Assembly (NCBI GenBank): GCA_934590165.1
Contig: CAKTOO010000021.1
Coordinates: 1 to 51,580, forward strand
DNA: 51,580 nt
Direction: 5' to 3'
Source: an uncultured Dysosmobacter sp.
GTDB lineage: Bacteria; Bacillota; Clostridia; Oscillospirales; Oscillospiraceae
A program made the position numbers and the translations under genes. Shown here one piece after another: positions 15,942 to 24,331 of this stretch (position 1 is the first letter of the stretch; each line of letters starts with the position of its first letter). The notes under the pieces were generated by a model that was not told the origin of the DNA, did not search any database, and was given only the letters and a program-made list of their open reading frames with translations.

Positions 15942-17295
15942 ACGGCGAATGCTCATCTGCCGGGTGCTGGCGCTGCTGCTGGCGGTGGGGATGGGGGTGT
16001 TTTTGGTGAAATACGCCCTCCACGGCGGCAGCTGGGCCTCCTCGGCCTTCAACCGCCACCTTTATAATAGTGACGGTCAGCTGGCCAGTGGAACGGTCCT
16101 GGACCGGGACGGCGATGTGCTGTCCACGGTGGAGGACGGCAAGCGGGTCTACTACGGCAACGCCACCGTCCGCAAGGCCACCCTTCACGCGGTAGGGGAT
16201 CTCCAAGGCAACATCGGCACCGGCGCTTTGAACGCCTTTGCCGATAAGCTGACGGGATACAGCCTTCTGAACGGCGCATTCGGCGCCGAACGGGGCTCCG
16301 ACCTGTATCTGACCATCGATGCCCGGTACAATTACGAGGCCTATGAGGCCCTGAACGGCCACGCCGGCACCGTGGCGGTCTATAATTACAAGACGGGTGA
16401 AATCCTGTGCATGGTCTCTGCCCCCAGCTATGACCCCCTGAACGTCCCTGGTGACATCGAGACCAGCGACCGCTGGGAGGGAGCGTACCTGAATCGCTTC
16501 CTGTCCTCCGCCTTTACGCCGGGGTCCGTGTTCAAAACCGTGACACTGGCGGCGGCCATTGAGAACATTCCGGACCTGGACGAGCGCACCTGGGATTGTC
16601 AGGGCTCCATCCAGATCGGAGATGATACCATCGTCTGCTCCGGCACCCACGGCCAGCAGCACATCGGAGACGCCTTCGCCAACAGCTGCAACGTGGCTTT
16701 TGCCCAGATGGCAGTGGAGTTGGGAGCGGATACCCTGGCAAAGTACGCGGAAAAGGCGGGGCTGACGGACAGTTATTCCGTCAGCGGCCTGCCCACAGCC
16801 AAGGGCAGCTTTACCTGGGAAAATATCACTGACAGCCAGCTGGGCTGGGCCGGTGTGGGCCAGTTCCACGACCAGGTGAACCCCTGCGCTCTCATGGTAT
16901 ACTTGGGCGCCATCGCCAACGGCGGCAGGGCGGCGGAGCCGTACCTCATCAAAAAGACTGTTTCTGCCCTGGGCATCCCATCCTTGCCCCACCTGACGAA
17001 TAAGACGGGACAGCTGGTGTCCGCCTCCACGGCGTCGGCCCTGGCGGACATGATGGCGGACAACGTGGAAAAGACATACGGCACCAAACGCTTTCCAAAT
17101 ATGGACATCTGCGCCAAATCCGGCACCGCTGAGGTGGGGGAGGGCAAAACGCCCCATGCCTGGTTCGCCGGCTTCCTTCGGAATGAAGAAACGCCCTACG
17201 CCTTTGTGGTCCTGGCGGAAAACGGCGGCGGCGGCAGCTCCGTGGCCGGCACTGTGGCGGGCAAGGTGCTGGATATCATGGTGAACGGATATTAA
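15928..17295 (+). CDS. Class B penicillin-binding protein (PbpA-like transpeptidase)
   Basis: 455 residues, short for class B. One N-terminal membrane helix (about 8-27) is followed by a reduced dimerisation region and the transpeptidase domain. Active-site SVFK is at 200-203, SCN in the NSCNVAF segment near 253, and KSGT at 397-400. It cross-links glycan made by its partner SEDS protein, whose gene overlaps it by 14 bases. The ATG at 15928 is 6 bases from GGAGAGGAGG. The size and partner resemble PbpA-RodA of actinobacteria more than full-length FtsI. Confidence 0.92.
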   Translation: MKKIERRMLICRVLALLLAVGMGVFLVKYALHGGSWASSAFNRHLYNSDGQLASGTVLDRDGDVLSTVEDGKRVYYGNATVRKATLHAVGDLQGNIGTGALNAFADKLTGYSLLNGAFGAERGSDLYLTIDARYNYEAYEALNGHAGTVAVYNYKTGEILCMVSAPSYDPLNVPGDIETSDRWEGAYLNRFLSSAFTPGSVFKTVTLAAAIENIPDLDERTWDCQGSIQIGDDTIVCSGTHGQQHIGDAFANSCNVAFAQMAVELGADTLAKYAEKAGLTDSYSVSGLPTAKGSFTWENITDSQLGWAGVGQFHDQVNPCALMVYLGAIANGGRAAEPYLIKKTVSALGIPSLPHLTNKTGQLVSASTASALADMMADNVEKTYGTKRFPNMDICAKSGTAEVGEGKTPHAWFAGFLRNEETPYAFVVLAENGGGGSSVAGTVAGKVLDIMVNGY

Positions 17296-17335
17296 AAAAA
17301 CCGCTGTGTATGGAACGTACACAGCGGTTCTTTTA
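17294..17335. terminator. Bidirectional terminator between PBP and MATE genes
   Basis: 12-bp perfect stem (17299-17310 with 17318-17329), A-run before and TTCTTTT after. Confidence 0.88.
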
Positions 17336-18712
17336 AGCATCCAGCGGCATCAAACGGCGTTTTAAATGCCGCATGGTGAAGAAAATGCACACAAAATGGG
17401 CGGCGGCCGTGATGCTCCAGGAAACGGGATAGGACCAGTAGACGGTTTCAATGGTGTGGAAGGCCGGAATTTGGAAAATGGTAGCGATCCACACCAGCCG
17501 CAGCCCGCAGGCGCCCACCAGCGTCACGACCATGGGCAGCACGGAATAGCCGATGCCCCGCAGAGTGCCCACGGCCACATCCATGATGCCGCAAAGGGCG
17601 TAGGGCAGACACACGATGTACAGCCGCTGCATGGCGCAGTCAATGACGGCGGGGGAGTGGGTGTACAACCGCAGCAGGTGGGGACCGAAATACACCACGC
17701 TGCCGCCCAGCAAAAGGCCCACCACAATGACGCAGCACTGGGCCAGTGCCAGCACCCGCCAGATGCGGCGGTAGTTGCCGGCGCCTAAGTTTTGGCTGGT
17801 GAAGGAGACATTGGCCTGGTGAAAGGCGTTCATGGCCACATACACAAAGTTTTCCACGCTGGAGGCGGCAGAGCCGCCGGCCACCACGATCTCACCGAAG
17901 GAGTTGACGGAGCTCTGTATGACCACGTTGGAAAGGGAGAACAAAATGCCCTGAAAGCCCGCGGGCAGGCCCACCCGCAGGATCTGCCGGAGCTTAGTGG
18001 GATGGAGCTTCAATTGGCGCGGGTCCAGATGGATGGCTCCACTTTCCTTCATGAGGCAGCGGATCACCAAAAACGCGGAGATGCACTGGGAAATGACGGT
18101 GGCCAGGGCCACGCCGGCCACATCCATCTTCAGCACGATGACGAACACCAGGTTCAGCACCACATTGATGACACCGGCGCCGGACAGGTAGTACAGGGGC
18201 CGCCGGGTATCACCCACCGCCCGCAGCAGCGCGGCGCCGAAGTTATAGAGCATGGTGGCGGTCATGCCCAGAAAATAGATGCGCAGATACAGGGCGGAGA
18301 GCTTCAAAACCTCCGGAGGAGACTGCATCCAGGTGAGGATCTGCCGGGCGCCCAGAACGCCTGCCACTGTCAGGAGTATGCCGCTGAGAATACTCACCAG
18401 TATGGCGGTGTGAACCGTCTTGCTGAGCTCCTCGTCCTCTCGGGCGCCGTAATGTCTGGCAGCCAGGATGTTGGCGCCGATGGACAAGCCCAGGAATAAA
18501 TTGGTCAGCAGGTTGATAAGGGAGGTGGTGGAGCCCACGGCGGCCAGGGAATTGTCACCGGCGAAGCGGCCTACCACGATGACGTCCGCCGCGTTGAACA
18601 GCAGCTGCAACATACTGGAAAACATCAGCGGCACAGCAAAGCGCAGCATTTTCGGCAGGATCGGACCACTGCACATATCGATGGAATAGCTCTTTGCCTG
18701 GCGCAGCGCCAT
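17333..18712 (-). CDS. MATE family efflux transporter
   Basis: 459 residues with about twelve membrane helices arranged as two MATE repeats. The early PLMFSSMLQLLFNAADVIVVGRFAG and LSIGANILAARHYGAREDE segments are typical. The family exports cationic drugs or metabolites by Na+ or H+ antiport; substrate cannot be read from sequence. The ATG at 18712 is preceded only by a weak G-rich site (GGGGGGCTTG), so translation may be modest. A possible -10 TAGAAT lies near 18770 on the minus strand, with no convincing -35. Stands alone, convergent with the PBP gene. Confidence 0.92.
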   Translation of the reverse strand: MALRQAKSYSIDMCSGPILPKMLRFAVPLMFSSMLQLLFNAADVIVVGRFAGDNSLAAVGSTTSLINLLTNLFLGLSIGANILAARHYGAREDEELSKTVHTAILVSILSGILLTVAGVLGARQILTWMQSPPEVLKLSALYLRIYFLGMTATMLYNFGAALLRAVGDTRRPLYYLSGAGVINVVLNLVFVIVLKMDVAGVALATVISQCISAFLVIRCLMKESGAIHLDPRQLKLHPTKLRQILRVGLPAGFQGILFSLSNVVIQSSVNSFGEIVVAGGSAASSVENFVYVAMNAFHQANVSFTSQNLGAGNYRRIWRVLALAQCCVIVVGLLLGGSVVYFGPHLLRLYTHSPAVIDCAMQRLYIVCLPYALCGIMDVAVGTLRGIGYSVLPMVVTLVGACGLRLVWIATIFQIPAFHTIETVYWSYPVSWSITAAAHFVCIFFTMRHLKRRLMPLDA

Positions 18713-18817
18713 ATAGCAAGCCCCCCATTGGACCTGGATTTGCCCGAAAGCCGGACAGCGGCTCCTATTCTAACACGGCTTTCCCGGAAATGCCACAGGA
18801 ATTTACAAATTTTGCAC

Positions 18818-18870
18818 TAAAAAAACAGACCGGCAGACAGAGACCAAAGCGGTTCTCCGTCTGCCGGTTT
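18818..18870 (-). terminator. Terminator of the metN-metI-metQ operon
   Basis: 10-bp arms ACCGGCAGAC/GTCTGCCGGT (18829-18838 with 18859-18868), followed on the minus strand by a seven-T run. Confidence 0.85.
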
Positions 18871-18891
18871 CTTTTCAAGAGAGGATATGCC

Positions 18892-19737
18892 TTAGAAGGC
18901 GGGGACCACGGCACCGTCGTAAGTCTCGTTGATGAAATCGCGGACGGCGTCGGACTGCAAAGCCTTCACCAGAGCCAGAATGGCGGGGTTATTCTCATTG
19001 CCTTCCTTCACAGCCACGATATTCACATAGGGGGAGTCGGCGTCCTCAATGGCCAGAGCGTCCTCGGTGGGGTTGAAGCCGGCTTCCAGGGCATAGTTGA
19101 CGTTGATGACGGACAGGTCCACTTCGTCCACGGCGTTGGGGATCATGGCGGCCTCCAGCTCCTTGAAGGTCAGGTTTTTGGGATTCTCCACGATGTCGTT
19201 GGGCGTGGCCTCCAGGTCGGAGCTGTCAGCCAGCTTGATAAGGCCCTGGGCCTCCAGCAGCAGCAGGGCACGGCCCTCGTTGGTGGGATCGTTGGGGATG
19301 GCGATTTCGGCGCCGTCGGGCAGCTCATCCAAAGAGGCGGTTTTGCCGGCGTAAATGCCCATGGGCTCGATGTGGATACCGCCCACGCTCACCAGGTGCG
19401 TGCCTTCCTTCTCGTTGAAGCTCTCCATATAGGGGATGTGCTGGAAGTAGTTGGCGTCTTCCTCGCCCTCTTCCACGGCGGTGTTGGGAACGACGTAGTC
19501 ACCGTACTCATGGATCTGCAAATCGATACCCTGTTCGGCCAGAACATCCACCACCTGCTCCAGGATCTCGGCATGGGGGGTGGCAGAGGCTGCTACGTTC
19601 AGCACTACCGGCTCAGTGGTCTCAGCGGGCGTTTCAGCAGGGGCCTCAGCGGGGGCTTCTTCCTTTTTGGAGCCGCAGGCGGCCAGGGACAGGCTCAGCA
19701 CCAGGGCCAGAGCCAGAGACAAAAACTTCTTGTTCAT
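18892..19737 (-). CDS. metQ: Methionine-binding lipoprotein MetQ (NlpA family)
   Basis: 281-residue lipoprotein that captures D/L-methionine for the MetNI importer. Signal peptide with lipobox LAAC, acylated Cys21, then a Glu/Ala/Pro linker. NlpA family landmarks include VAASATPHAEILEQVVDVL, FQHIPYMESFN and the AIPNDPTNEGRALLLLEAQGLI stretch. Last gene of the metN-metI-metQ operon behind a T-box leader and before a strong terminator. The ATG follows GGAGG (in GGAGGAACGT) by 7 bases. Substrate inferred from family and leader. Confidence 0.95.
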   Translation of the reverse strand: MNKKFLSLALALVLSLSLAACGSKKEEAPAEAPAETPAETTEPVVLNVAASATPHAEILEQVVDVLAEQGIDLQIHEYGDYVVPNTAVEEGEEDANYFQHIPYMESFNEKEGTHLVSVGGIHIEPMGIYAGKTASLDELPDGAEIAIPNDPTNEGRALLLLEAQGLIKLADSSDLEATPNDIVENPKNLTFKELEAAMIPNAVDEVDLSVINVNYALEAGFNPTEDALAIEDADSPYVNIVAVKEGNENNPAILALVKALQSDAVRDFINETYDGAVVPAF

Positions 19738-19775
19738 TGTTACGTTCCTCCAATTTCTTTGATAAAGAGTTTCAT

Positions 19776-20459
19776 TTATTTCAAACGCTTGTCAATGCGG
19801 TTCGACACGCGGCTGAAAACGGTTTGTACGACTTGCACCAGAACGATCAGCAGTATCGTCGCCACCCACATTTTGGCAGGTTCCCGGCGCTGGTAGCCGT
19901 AGCGGATGGCCAGGTCGCCAAGGCCGCCGGCGCCGATGGCACCGGCAATGGCGGTGTAGGCCAGGATGGTGATGATGGAGATGGAGCCGCCCAGGATCAA
20001 AGAGGGCAGTGCCTCCGGCAGGTAGACCTTCCAGACCAGCTGGAACGTGGACGCGCCCATGGACTGAGCCGCTTCCACCACGCCGGCGTCCACCTCGCTG
20101 AGGGAAGTCTCCACCATGCGGGCGATGAAGGGGGCCGCGGAGATGACCAGGGGCGGAATGGCACCCAGAACGCCGATCTTCGTGCCTACCAGCAGCTTGG
20201 TGAAGGGCATGACGCACACCATCAAAATGATGAAGGGAAGGGACCGGCCCACATTGATGACCCAGCCCACGCAGCGGTTCAGGGTCCGGTGGGGACAGAT
20301 GCCGTGCTCTCCGGTGAGGATCAGCAGCACGCCCAGGGGCAGTCCAAGCACATAGGCGAAGACGGTGGAGACCACGGTCATCACCAGGGTGTCCCGCGTG
20401 CCGGTCAGCAGCAGGGGACCGAAATAGTCCCAGAATTCAACGGTAAACAGTTCACCCAT
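19776..20459 (-). CDS. metI: Methionine ABC transporter permease MetI
   Basis: 227 residues with about five membrane helices and the EAA-loop signature VEAAQSMGASTFQLVWKVYLP, which couples to MetN. GTRDTLVMTVVSTVFAYVLGLPLGVLL is the typical first helix of MetI. The ATG at 20459 lies inside the end of metN (8-base overlap) after GGAGG, so the track's longer start is rejected. The 38-base gap to metQ carries no visible terminator. Confidence 0.95.
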   Translation of the reverse strand: MGELFTVEFWDYFGPLLLTGTRDTLVMTVVSTVFAYVLGLPLGVLLILTGEHGICPHRTLNRCVGWVINVGRSLPFIILMVCVMPFTKLLVGTKIGVLGAIPPLVISAAPFIARMVETSLSEVDAGVVEAAQSMGASTFQLVWKVYLPEALPSLILGGSISIITILAYTAIAGAIGAGGLGDLAIRYGYQRREPAKMWVATILLIVLVQVVQTVFSRVSNRIDKRLK

Positions 20460-21504
20460 GATATTCCACCTCCTCTGCGGCGACATTGGGCTGTGCCCGG
20501 ATGTAACTGAGGGCTTTCGCGGCGTCGTTGGGGTCCTCCGGAAGGCTCAGCAGCATGGTGCCGAAAGCGTGGCCGTTGATGTTGCGGGTGTCGGCGCCCA
20601 GAATGTTCACCTTCACGCCGCAGTCGATGGCCAGAGACGCGATGAGGGGTTGGTACACGGTGCCGCCGTTGAAGGAGATGCGCACAGCACGGCTGCTGGC
20701 GGGGACCTGTTCCACCCGGACACCGCCGGGATACACCAAGCGCCGGGCAGCGTCAGTGGAGGGATTGGAGAAGATGTCCTGCACATTGCCCTGCTCCGCC
20801 ATCACACCGCCGTCCAGAATGGCTACATGGGAACAGATCTCCTCGATGACGCTCATCTGGTGGGTGATGACCACCACGGTGACCCCCAGCTTTTCATTCA
20901 GGTCCTTCAAAAGGGACAGGATGGAAGCGGTGGTGGTGGGGTCCAGGGCGGAGGTGGCTTCGTCACACAGCAGTACCTTGGGGTCTGTTGCCAAGGCCCG
21001 GGCAATGGCGACCCGTTGCTTCTGGCCGCCGGAGAGCTGGGAGGGATACGCGTTGGCTTTGTCCCCCAGGCCCACCAGTTCCAGAAGCTCTCCGGCCCGC
21101 TTACGGGCCTGGGCGCCGGAGATGCCGGCCAGCTCCATGGGGAAGCATACGTTTTTCAGGCATGTGCGCTGCATGAGCAGGTTGAAGCTCTGGAAAATCA
21201 TGGTAATGTCCCGACGGGCCAGCCGCAGTTCCTTTTCGCTGACTGTGACCAACTTTTCCGAATCGCCGTCCGGCTCCATCCAGGCCAGCCGCTGGCCGCC
21301 TACGGTGATGCTGCCGGAGGTAGGCCGTTCCAGCAGGTTCATACACCGTACCAGCGTGGATTTGCCTGCACCAGACAGGCCGATGATGCCGAAGATCTCG
21401 CCCTGCCGGATATCCAGGCTGATGTCCTCCAGGGCATGGACGGCATTGGGACCGGTGCCGAAGGTCTTTGTCAGATGCTCAATTTGAATAATGGAGTCAC
21501 TCAC
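20452..21504 (-). CDS. metN: Methionine ABC transporter ATPase MetN
   Basis: 350 residues. ABC ATPase with Walker A GLSGAGKST near 43, the signature LSGGQKQRVAIARAL near 145, Walker B VLLCDEATSALD, then a C-terminal NIL domain (about 265-350) that binds methionine and inhibits transport when cytoplasmic methionine is high. The ATG at 21504 follows AAAGGAG with a usual gap. First gene of the operon; expression is also controlled by a T-box leader that senses uncharged tRNA. Confidence 0.97.
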   Translation of the reverse strand: MSDSIIQIEHLTKTFGTGPNAVHALEDISLDIRQGEIFGIIGLSGAGKSTLVRCMNLLERPTSGSITVGGQRLAWMEPDGDSEKLVTVSEKELRLARRDITMIFQSFNLLMQRTCLKNVCFPMELAGISGAQARKRAGELLELVGLGDKANAYPSQLSGGQKQRVAIARALATDPKVLLCDEATSALDPTTTASILSLLKDLNEKLGVTVVVITHQMSVIEEICSHVAILDGGVMAEQGNVQDIFSNPSTDAARRLVYPGGVRVEQVPASSRAVRISFNGGTVYQPLIASLAIDCGVKVNILGADTRNINGHAFGTMLLSLPEDPNDAAKALSYIRAQPNVAAEEVEYHG

Positions 21505-21542
21505 AGGCGGAAAGCTCCTTTTCTCGTGGATTTCAACAACAA

Positions 21543-21838
21543 AAAACGTCCCTGATGCATTGCATCAAGGACGCACGTAATACAATTACGCCGTGGTACC
21601 ACCTTGCTTCGCGCACTTCCTCACGGAAGCGGCCTTATAGAGTGCCAACACACCCCTGCGCTGTGACGTGCGCTCACGTCGTGACCTATGCGTTTTCCGC
21701 GGTCGGCCACGCAACTCCGAGACCATGTTCGGCAAGCCCTTCCGTACCTCTTTCCACCATCCGAGGCTCTCTGTGACGTATCTTCCTGCGTACTCTTCTC
21801 TTCATCGTCTTTGCGGTATTCACTTTTGTTATCTGTTC
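21543..21838 (-). promoter_or_regulatory. T-box riboswitch leader of metNIQ
   Basis: Read on the minus strand, the conserved T-box AAGGTGGTACCACGG (about 21588-21602) is followed by a terminator with arms CGTCC/GGACG and TGATGCA/TGCATCA and then TTTTTT (21541-21573). Upstream is a long stem I; the likely specifier AUG lies at 21724-21726 in GAACATGG, fitting tRNA-Met. Uncharged tRNA-Met should stabilise the antiterminator and turn on methionine import. Confidence 0.9.
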
Positions 21839-21841
21839 TGT

Positions 21842-21870
21842 AGTTTACATGCTATCAGTTTTTTTGTCAA
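21842..21870 (-). promoter_or_regulatory. Promoter of the metNIQ T-box transcript
   Basis: TTGACA (21865-21870), 17-base spacer, TAAACT (21842-21847). Confidence 0.82.
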
Positions 21871-21986
21871 CGGGAAAAATCGACTATGAAAAGTAAAAGA
21901 AAACGAAGAAAATTGTTCACCGTATACAAACAAACATAGCGGAACACTGGGAATTGAAAAAATTCGACGTTTTCAGCGGTATTGGA

Positions 21987-22015
21987 TTGAAAGTGGAGGG
22001 CAAAACTGCTACCAT
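21987..22015 (+). promoter_or_regulatory. Promoter of the DUF368 gene
   Basis: TTGAAA (21987-21992), 17-base spacer, TACCAT (22010-22015). Confidence 0.6.
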
Positions 22016-22073
22016 AAAGAAAATGTGTGGGGAGGGACCTTTCCTGAAGCGGCGCAAGGGCCAAAATGGAATC

Positions 22074-22886
22074 ATGCATTGGCTGCGGAACCTATTGTGC
22101 GGTCTTCTCATTGGTGCCGGGGCCATTTTGCCCGGTGTTTCCGGCGGCGTACTGGCGGTGGTGTTCGACATTTACCGTCCCTTTATGGAGGTTTTGACCC
22201 ATCCCCGGAGAGCAATTCCCCGGTACTGGCGGTGGTTCCTGCCCTTGGCCCTGGGATGGTGTGTGGGCTTTTTGGGGTTTGCCAAAGGCATTTCCGCTTG
22301 TCTTGCCTGGTCTGAAGCGGCTACCACATGGCTGTTTATCGGTCTCATCGTGGGCACGGTGCCTGCCTTATTCCGGGAGGCGGGAAAGGAAGGGCGGGGG
22401 GCTGCCGCCTGGGTGAGTTTGGCGGTATGCGCCGGCGGCGTGTTCACAAGCCTCTTTTACGTGGGCCGCATCGCGGAGGTATCCGTGACGCCCAATTTTT
22501 GGTGGTACAATTTTTGCGGTATTTTGTGGGGAATGGGCGTGGTCATTCCCGGGATGACCACTTCCTCGGTGATGATGGCCCTGGGGCTTTACCAGCCCAT
22601 GCTGGAGGGGCTGGCCCACCTGGACCTGGTGGTCCTGTCCGCGTGCCTGCCGGGAATGGTGCTGTCCGTTGTCCTGCTGGCCCGGGCGGTCAGTTGGTTT
22701 TTTCGCCGCTGCTATGCTGTGGCTTTTCATGGGATTTTGGGCATGGTGCTGGCTTCCACGGCGGCTATCATTCCCTCGACCTACCAAAACGGGGGAGAAA
22801 TTTTCTTGTCCGTGGTATGCTGTGCCGGAGGTTTCGGCCTGGCCTTCTTCCTGGAGCGGCTGGACCGGCGGGACCAAAAGGTGTAA
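22074..22886 (+). CDS. DUF368 membrane protein (undecaprenyl-phosphate translocase, PopT-like)
   Basis: 270 residues from the ATG at 22074, with about eight hydrophobic segments. The first helix holds the family motif GAILPGVSGGVLAVVFDIY, and the inverted-repeat counterpart VVIPGMTTSSVMMALGLY occurs in the second half. DUF368 proteins have been reported to recycle undecaprenyl phosphate across the membrane, a step needed for wall polymers. The start is uncertain: ATG 22023 is also in frame and would add 17 residues, but it sits only about 8 bases after the predicted -10 box. Earlier codons lie in the promoter. Neither start has a strong ribosome site. Ends at a strong terminator. Confidence 0.85.
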   Translation: MHWLRNLLCGLLIGAGAILPGVSGGVLAVVFDIYRPFMEVLTHPRRAIPRYWRWFLPLALGWCVGFLGFAKGISACLAWSEAATTWLFIGLIVGTVPALFREAGKEGRGAAAWVSLAVCAGGVFTSLFYVGRIAEVSVTPNFWWYNFCGILWGMGVVIPGMTTSSVMMALGLYQPMLEGLAHLDLVVLSACLPGMVLSVVLLARAVSWFFRRCYAVAFHGILGMVLASTAAIIPSTYQNGGEIFLSVVCCAGGFGLAFFLERLDRRDQKV

Positions 22887-22894
22887 ACAAACAA

Positions 22895-22930
22895 GCAAAA
22901 AGCAGGAGCCATACGGCTCCTGCTTTTTCA
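22895..22930. terminator. Bidirectional terminator, DUF368 and YnbB genes
   Basis: 14-bp perfect stem (22897-22910 with 22915-22928), ATAC loop, A-run and T-run on the two sides. Confidence 0.9.
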
Positions 22931-24208
22931 CAGCTTGACGATGCCGGCCTCCACCAGCTTTTGTAGGCTCATGAGGATGCCCAGCTTGGCGTGGTACCAG
23001 GTGAGGCCGCCCTGGAAGTAGACGGCGTAAGGCTCCCGGATGGGGCCGTCGGCGGAAAGTTCGATAGAGCTGCCCTGGACGAAAGCACCGGCGGCCATGA
23101 TGACGTCGGAATCGTAGCCGGGCATGGCCCAAGGCTCCGGGGTCACGTAGCTGTCCACCGGGGCGGCGGACTGGATGCCCTTGCAGAAGGCCACCATGGC
23201 CTCCCGGCTGCCCAGAGTCACCGCCTGGATGATGTCGTGGCGGCTCTCCGTGGCGTTGGGAACGCAGGCAAAGCCCAGCTTTTCATAGACATTGGCGGCG
23301 AAAATGGCGCCCTTCAGTGCGCCGGCCACCACCGTAGGAGACAGGAACAGGCCCTGGTAGAAGGCGGGCATCAGTCCCAGGTTGGCGCCCACCTCCTGGC
23401 CGAGACCGGGGGCGGACAGCCGGTAAGCGCACCGCTCCACGCACTCCTTGGTGCCGCAGATATAGCCGCCGATGGGAGCCAGGCCGCCGCCGGGGTTTTT
23501 GATGAGGCTGCCCACCACCATGTCGGCCCCCAGGTCAGAGGGCTCCAGCCGTTCCACGAATTCGCCGTAGCAGTTGTCCACCATCACCTTCACATCCGGC
23601 TTCACGGACTTGCAGAAGGCAATGAGCTCACCAATCTGGGCCACGGAGAAACTGGGGCGGGTGGCGTAGCCCTTGGAGCGCTGGATGGTGATGAGCTTGG
23701 TGCGGTCATTGATGGCAGCGCGGATGGCATCGTAGTCAAAGCTGCCGTCGGCCTTCAGGTCTGCTTGCTGGTAGGTGACGCCGTACTCCTTCAAAGAGCA
23801 CTTGCTCTCCCGGATGCCGATGACCTCCTCCAGCGTGTCGTAAGGGGCACCCACGGGGGAGAGCAGCTCGTCGCCGGGCAGCAGGTTGGCGCTGAGGGCC
23901 ACTGTCAATGCGTGGGTGCCGCAGGTGATCTGGGGACGCACCAGGGCGGCCTCTGTGTGGAACACGTCGGCGTAGACACGCTCCAGGTTGTCCCGGCCCT
24001 CGTCATCGTAGCCGTAGCCGGTGGTGGCGGCGAAGTGGGTGGCGTTCACCCGGTTTTTTTGCATGGCGGAAAGGACCTTGCCCTGGTTGTACTCCGCTGT
24101 CTGGTCGATGGCCACAAACCGCTGCCGCAGGCCCTGCAAAACGGACTCGCCGTATTCATACACAGTCCGGCTGACGCCCAGTTGCTCATACATGCTTTCA
24201 ATTTCCAT
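22928..24208 (-). CDS. YnbB-type PLP-dependent enzyme (methionine gamma-lyase family)
   Basis: 426 residues, PLP fold type I, related to Cys/Met metabolism enzymes and to 'aluminium resistance' proteins. The HALTVALSANLLPGDELLSPVGAPYDTLEEVIG segment holds the phosphate-binding region. VMVDNCYGEFVE gives the Asp that contacts the PLP ring nitrogen, and VGSLIKNPGGGLAP holds the Schiff-base Lys. In Bacillus the orthologue ynbB sits by glnR/hfq; its substrate is not settled. ATG at 24208 follows AGAGGG; the 40 extra upstream codons are rejected since they run through the promoter. The T-box-controlled methionine importer nearby is suggestive but not linked by operon. Confidence 0.88.
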   Translation of the reverse strand: MEIESMYEQLGVSRTVYEYGESVLQGLRQRFVAIDQTAEYNQGKVLSAMQKNRVNATHFAATTGYGYDDEGRDNLERVYADVFHTEAALVRPQITCGTHALTVALSANLLPGDELLSPVGAPYDTLEEVIGIRESKCSLKEYGVTYQQADLKADGSFDYDAIRAAINDRTKLITIQRSKGYATRPSFSVAQIGELIAFCKSVKPDVKVMVDNCYGEFVERLEPSDLGADMVVGSLIKNPGGGLAPIGGYICGTKECVERCAYRLSAPGLGQEVGANLGLMPAFYQGLFLSPTVVAGALKGAIFAANVYEKLGFACVPNATESRHDIIQAVTLGSREAMVAFCKGIQSAAPVDSYVTPEPWAMPGYDSDVIMAAGAFVQGSSIELSADGPIREPYAVYFQGGLTWYHAKLGILMSLQKLVEAGIVKL

Positions 24209-24248
24209 GGATAAACCCTCTTTTTTGGTATTTTTCACACAAAGTGGA

Positions 24249-24277
24249 ATTATAACAGGCCCGGCGGGAAATAGCAA
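24249..24277 (-). promoter_or_regulatory. Promoter of the ynbB-type gene
   Basis: TTGCTA (24272-24277), 17-base spacer, TATAAT (24249-24254) preceded by TGT, an extended -10 form. Confidence 0.65.
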
Positions 24278-24286
24278 GAGGCGGGC

Positions 24287-24319
24287 AAAAAAAGCGGCAC
24301 GCGTAAGCGTGCCGCTTTT
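24287..24319 (-). terminator. Terminator of the NlpC/P60 gene
   Basis: 12-bp stem (24291-24302 with 24307-24318), GTAA loop, T-run on the minus strand. Confidence 0.85.
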
Positions 24320-24331
24320 GATATCCAAAGC

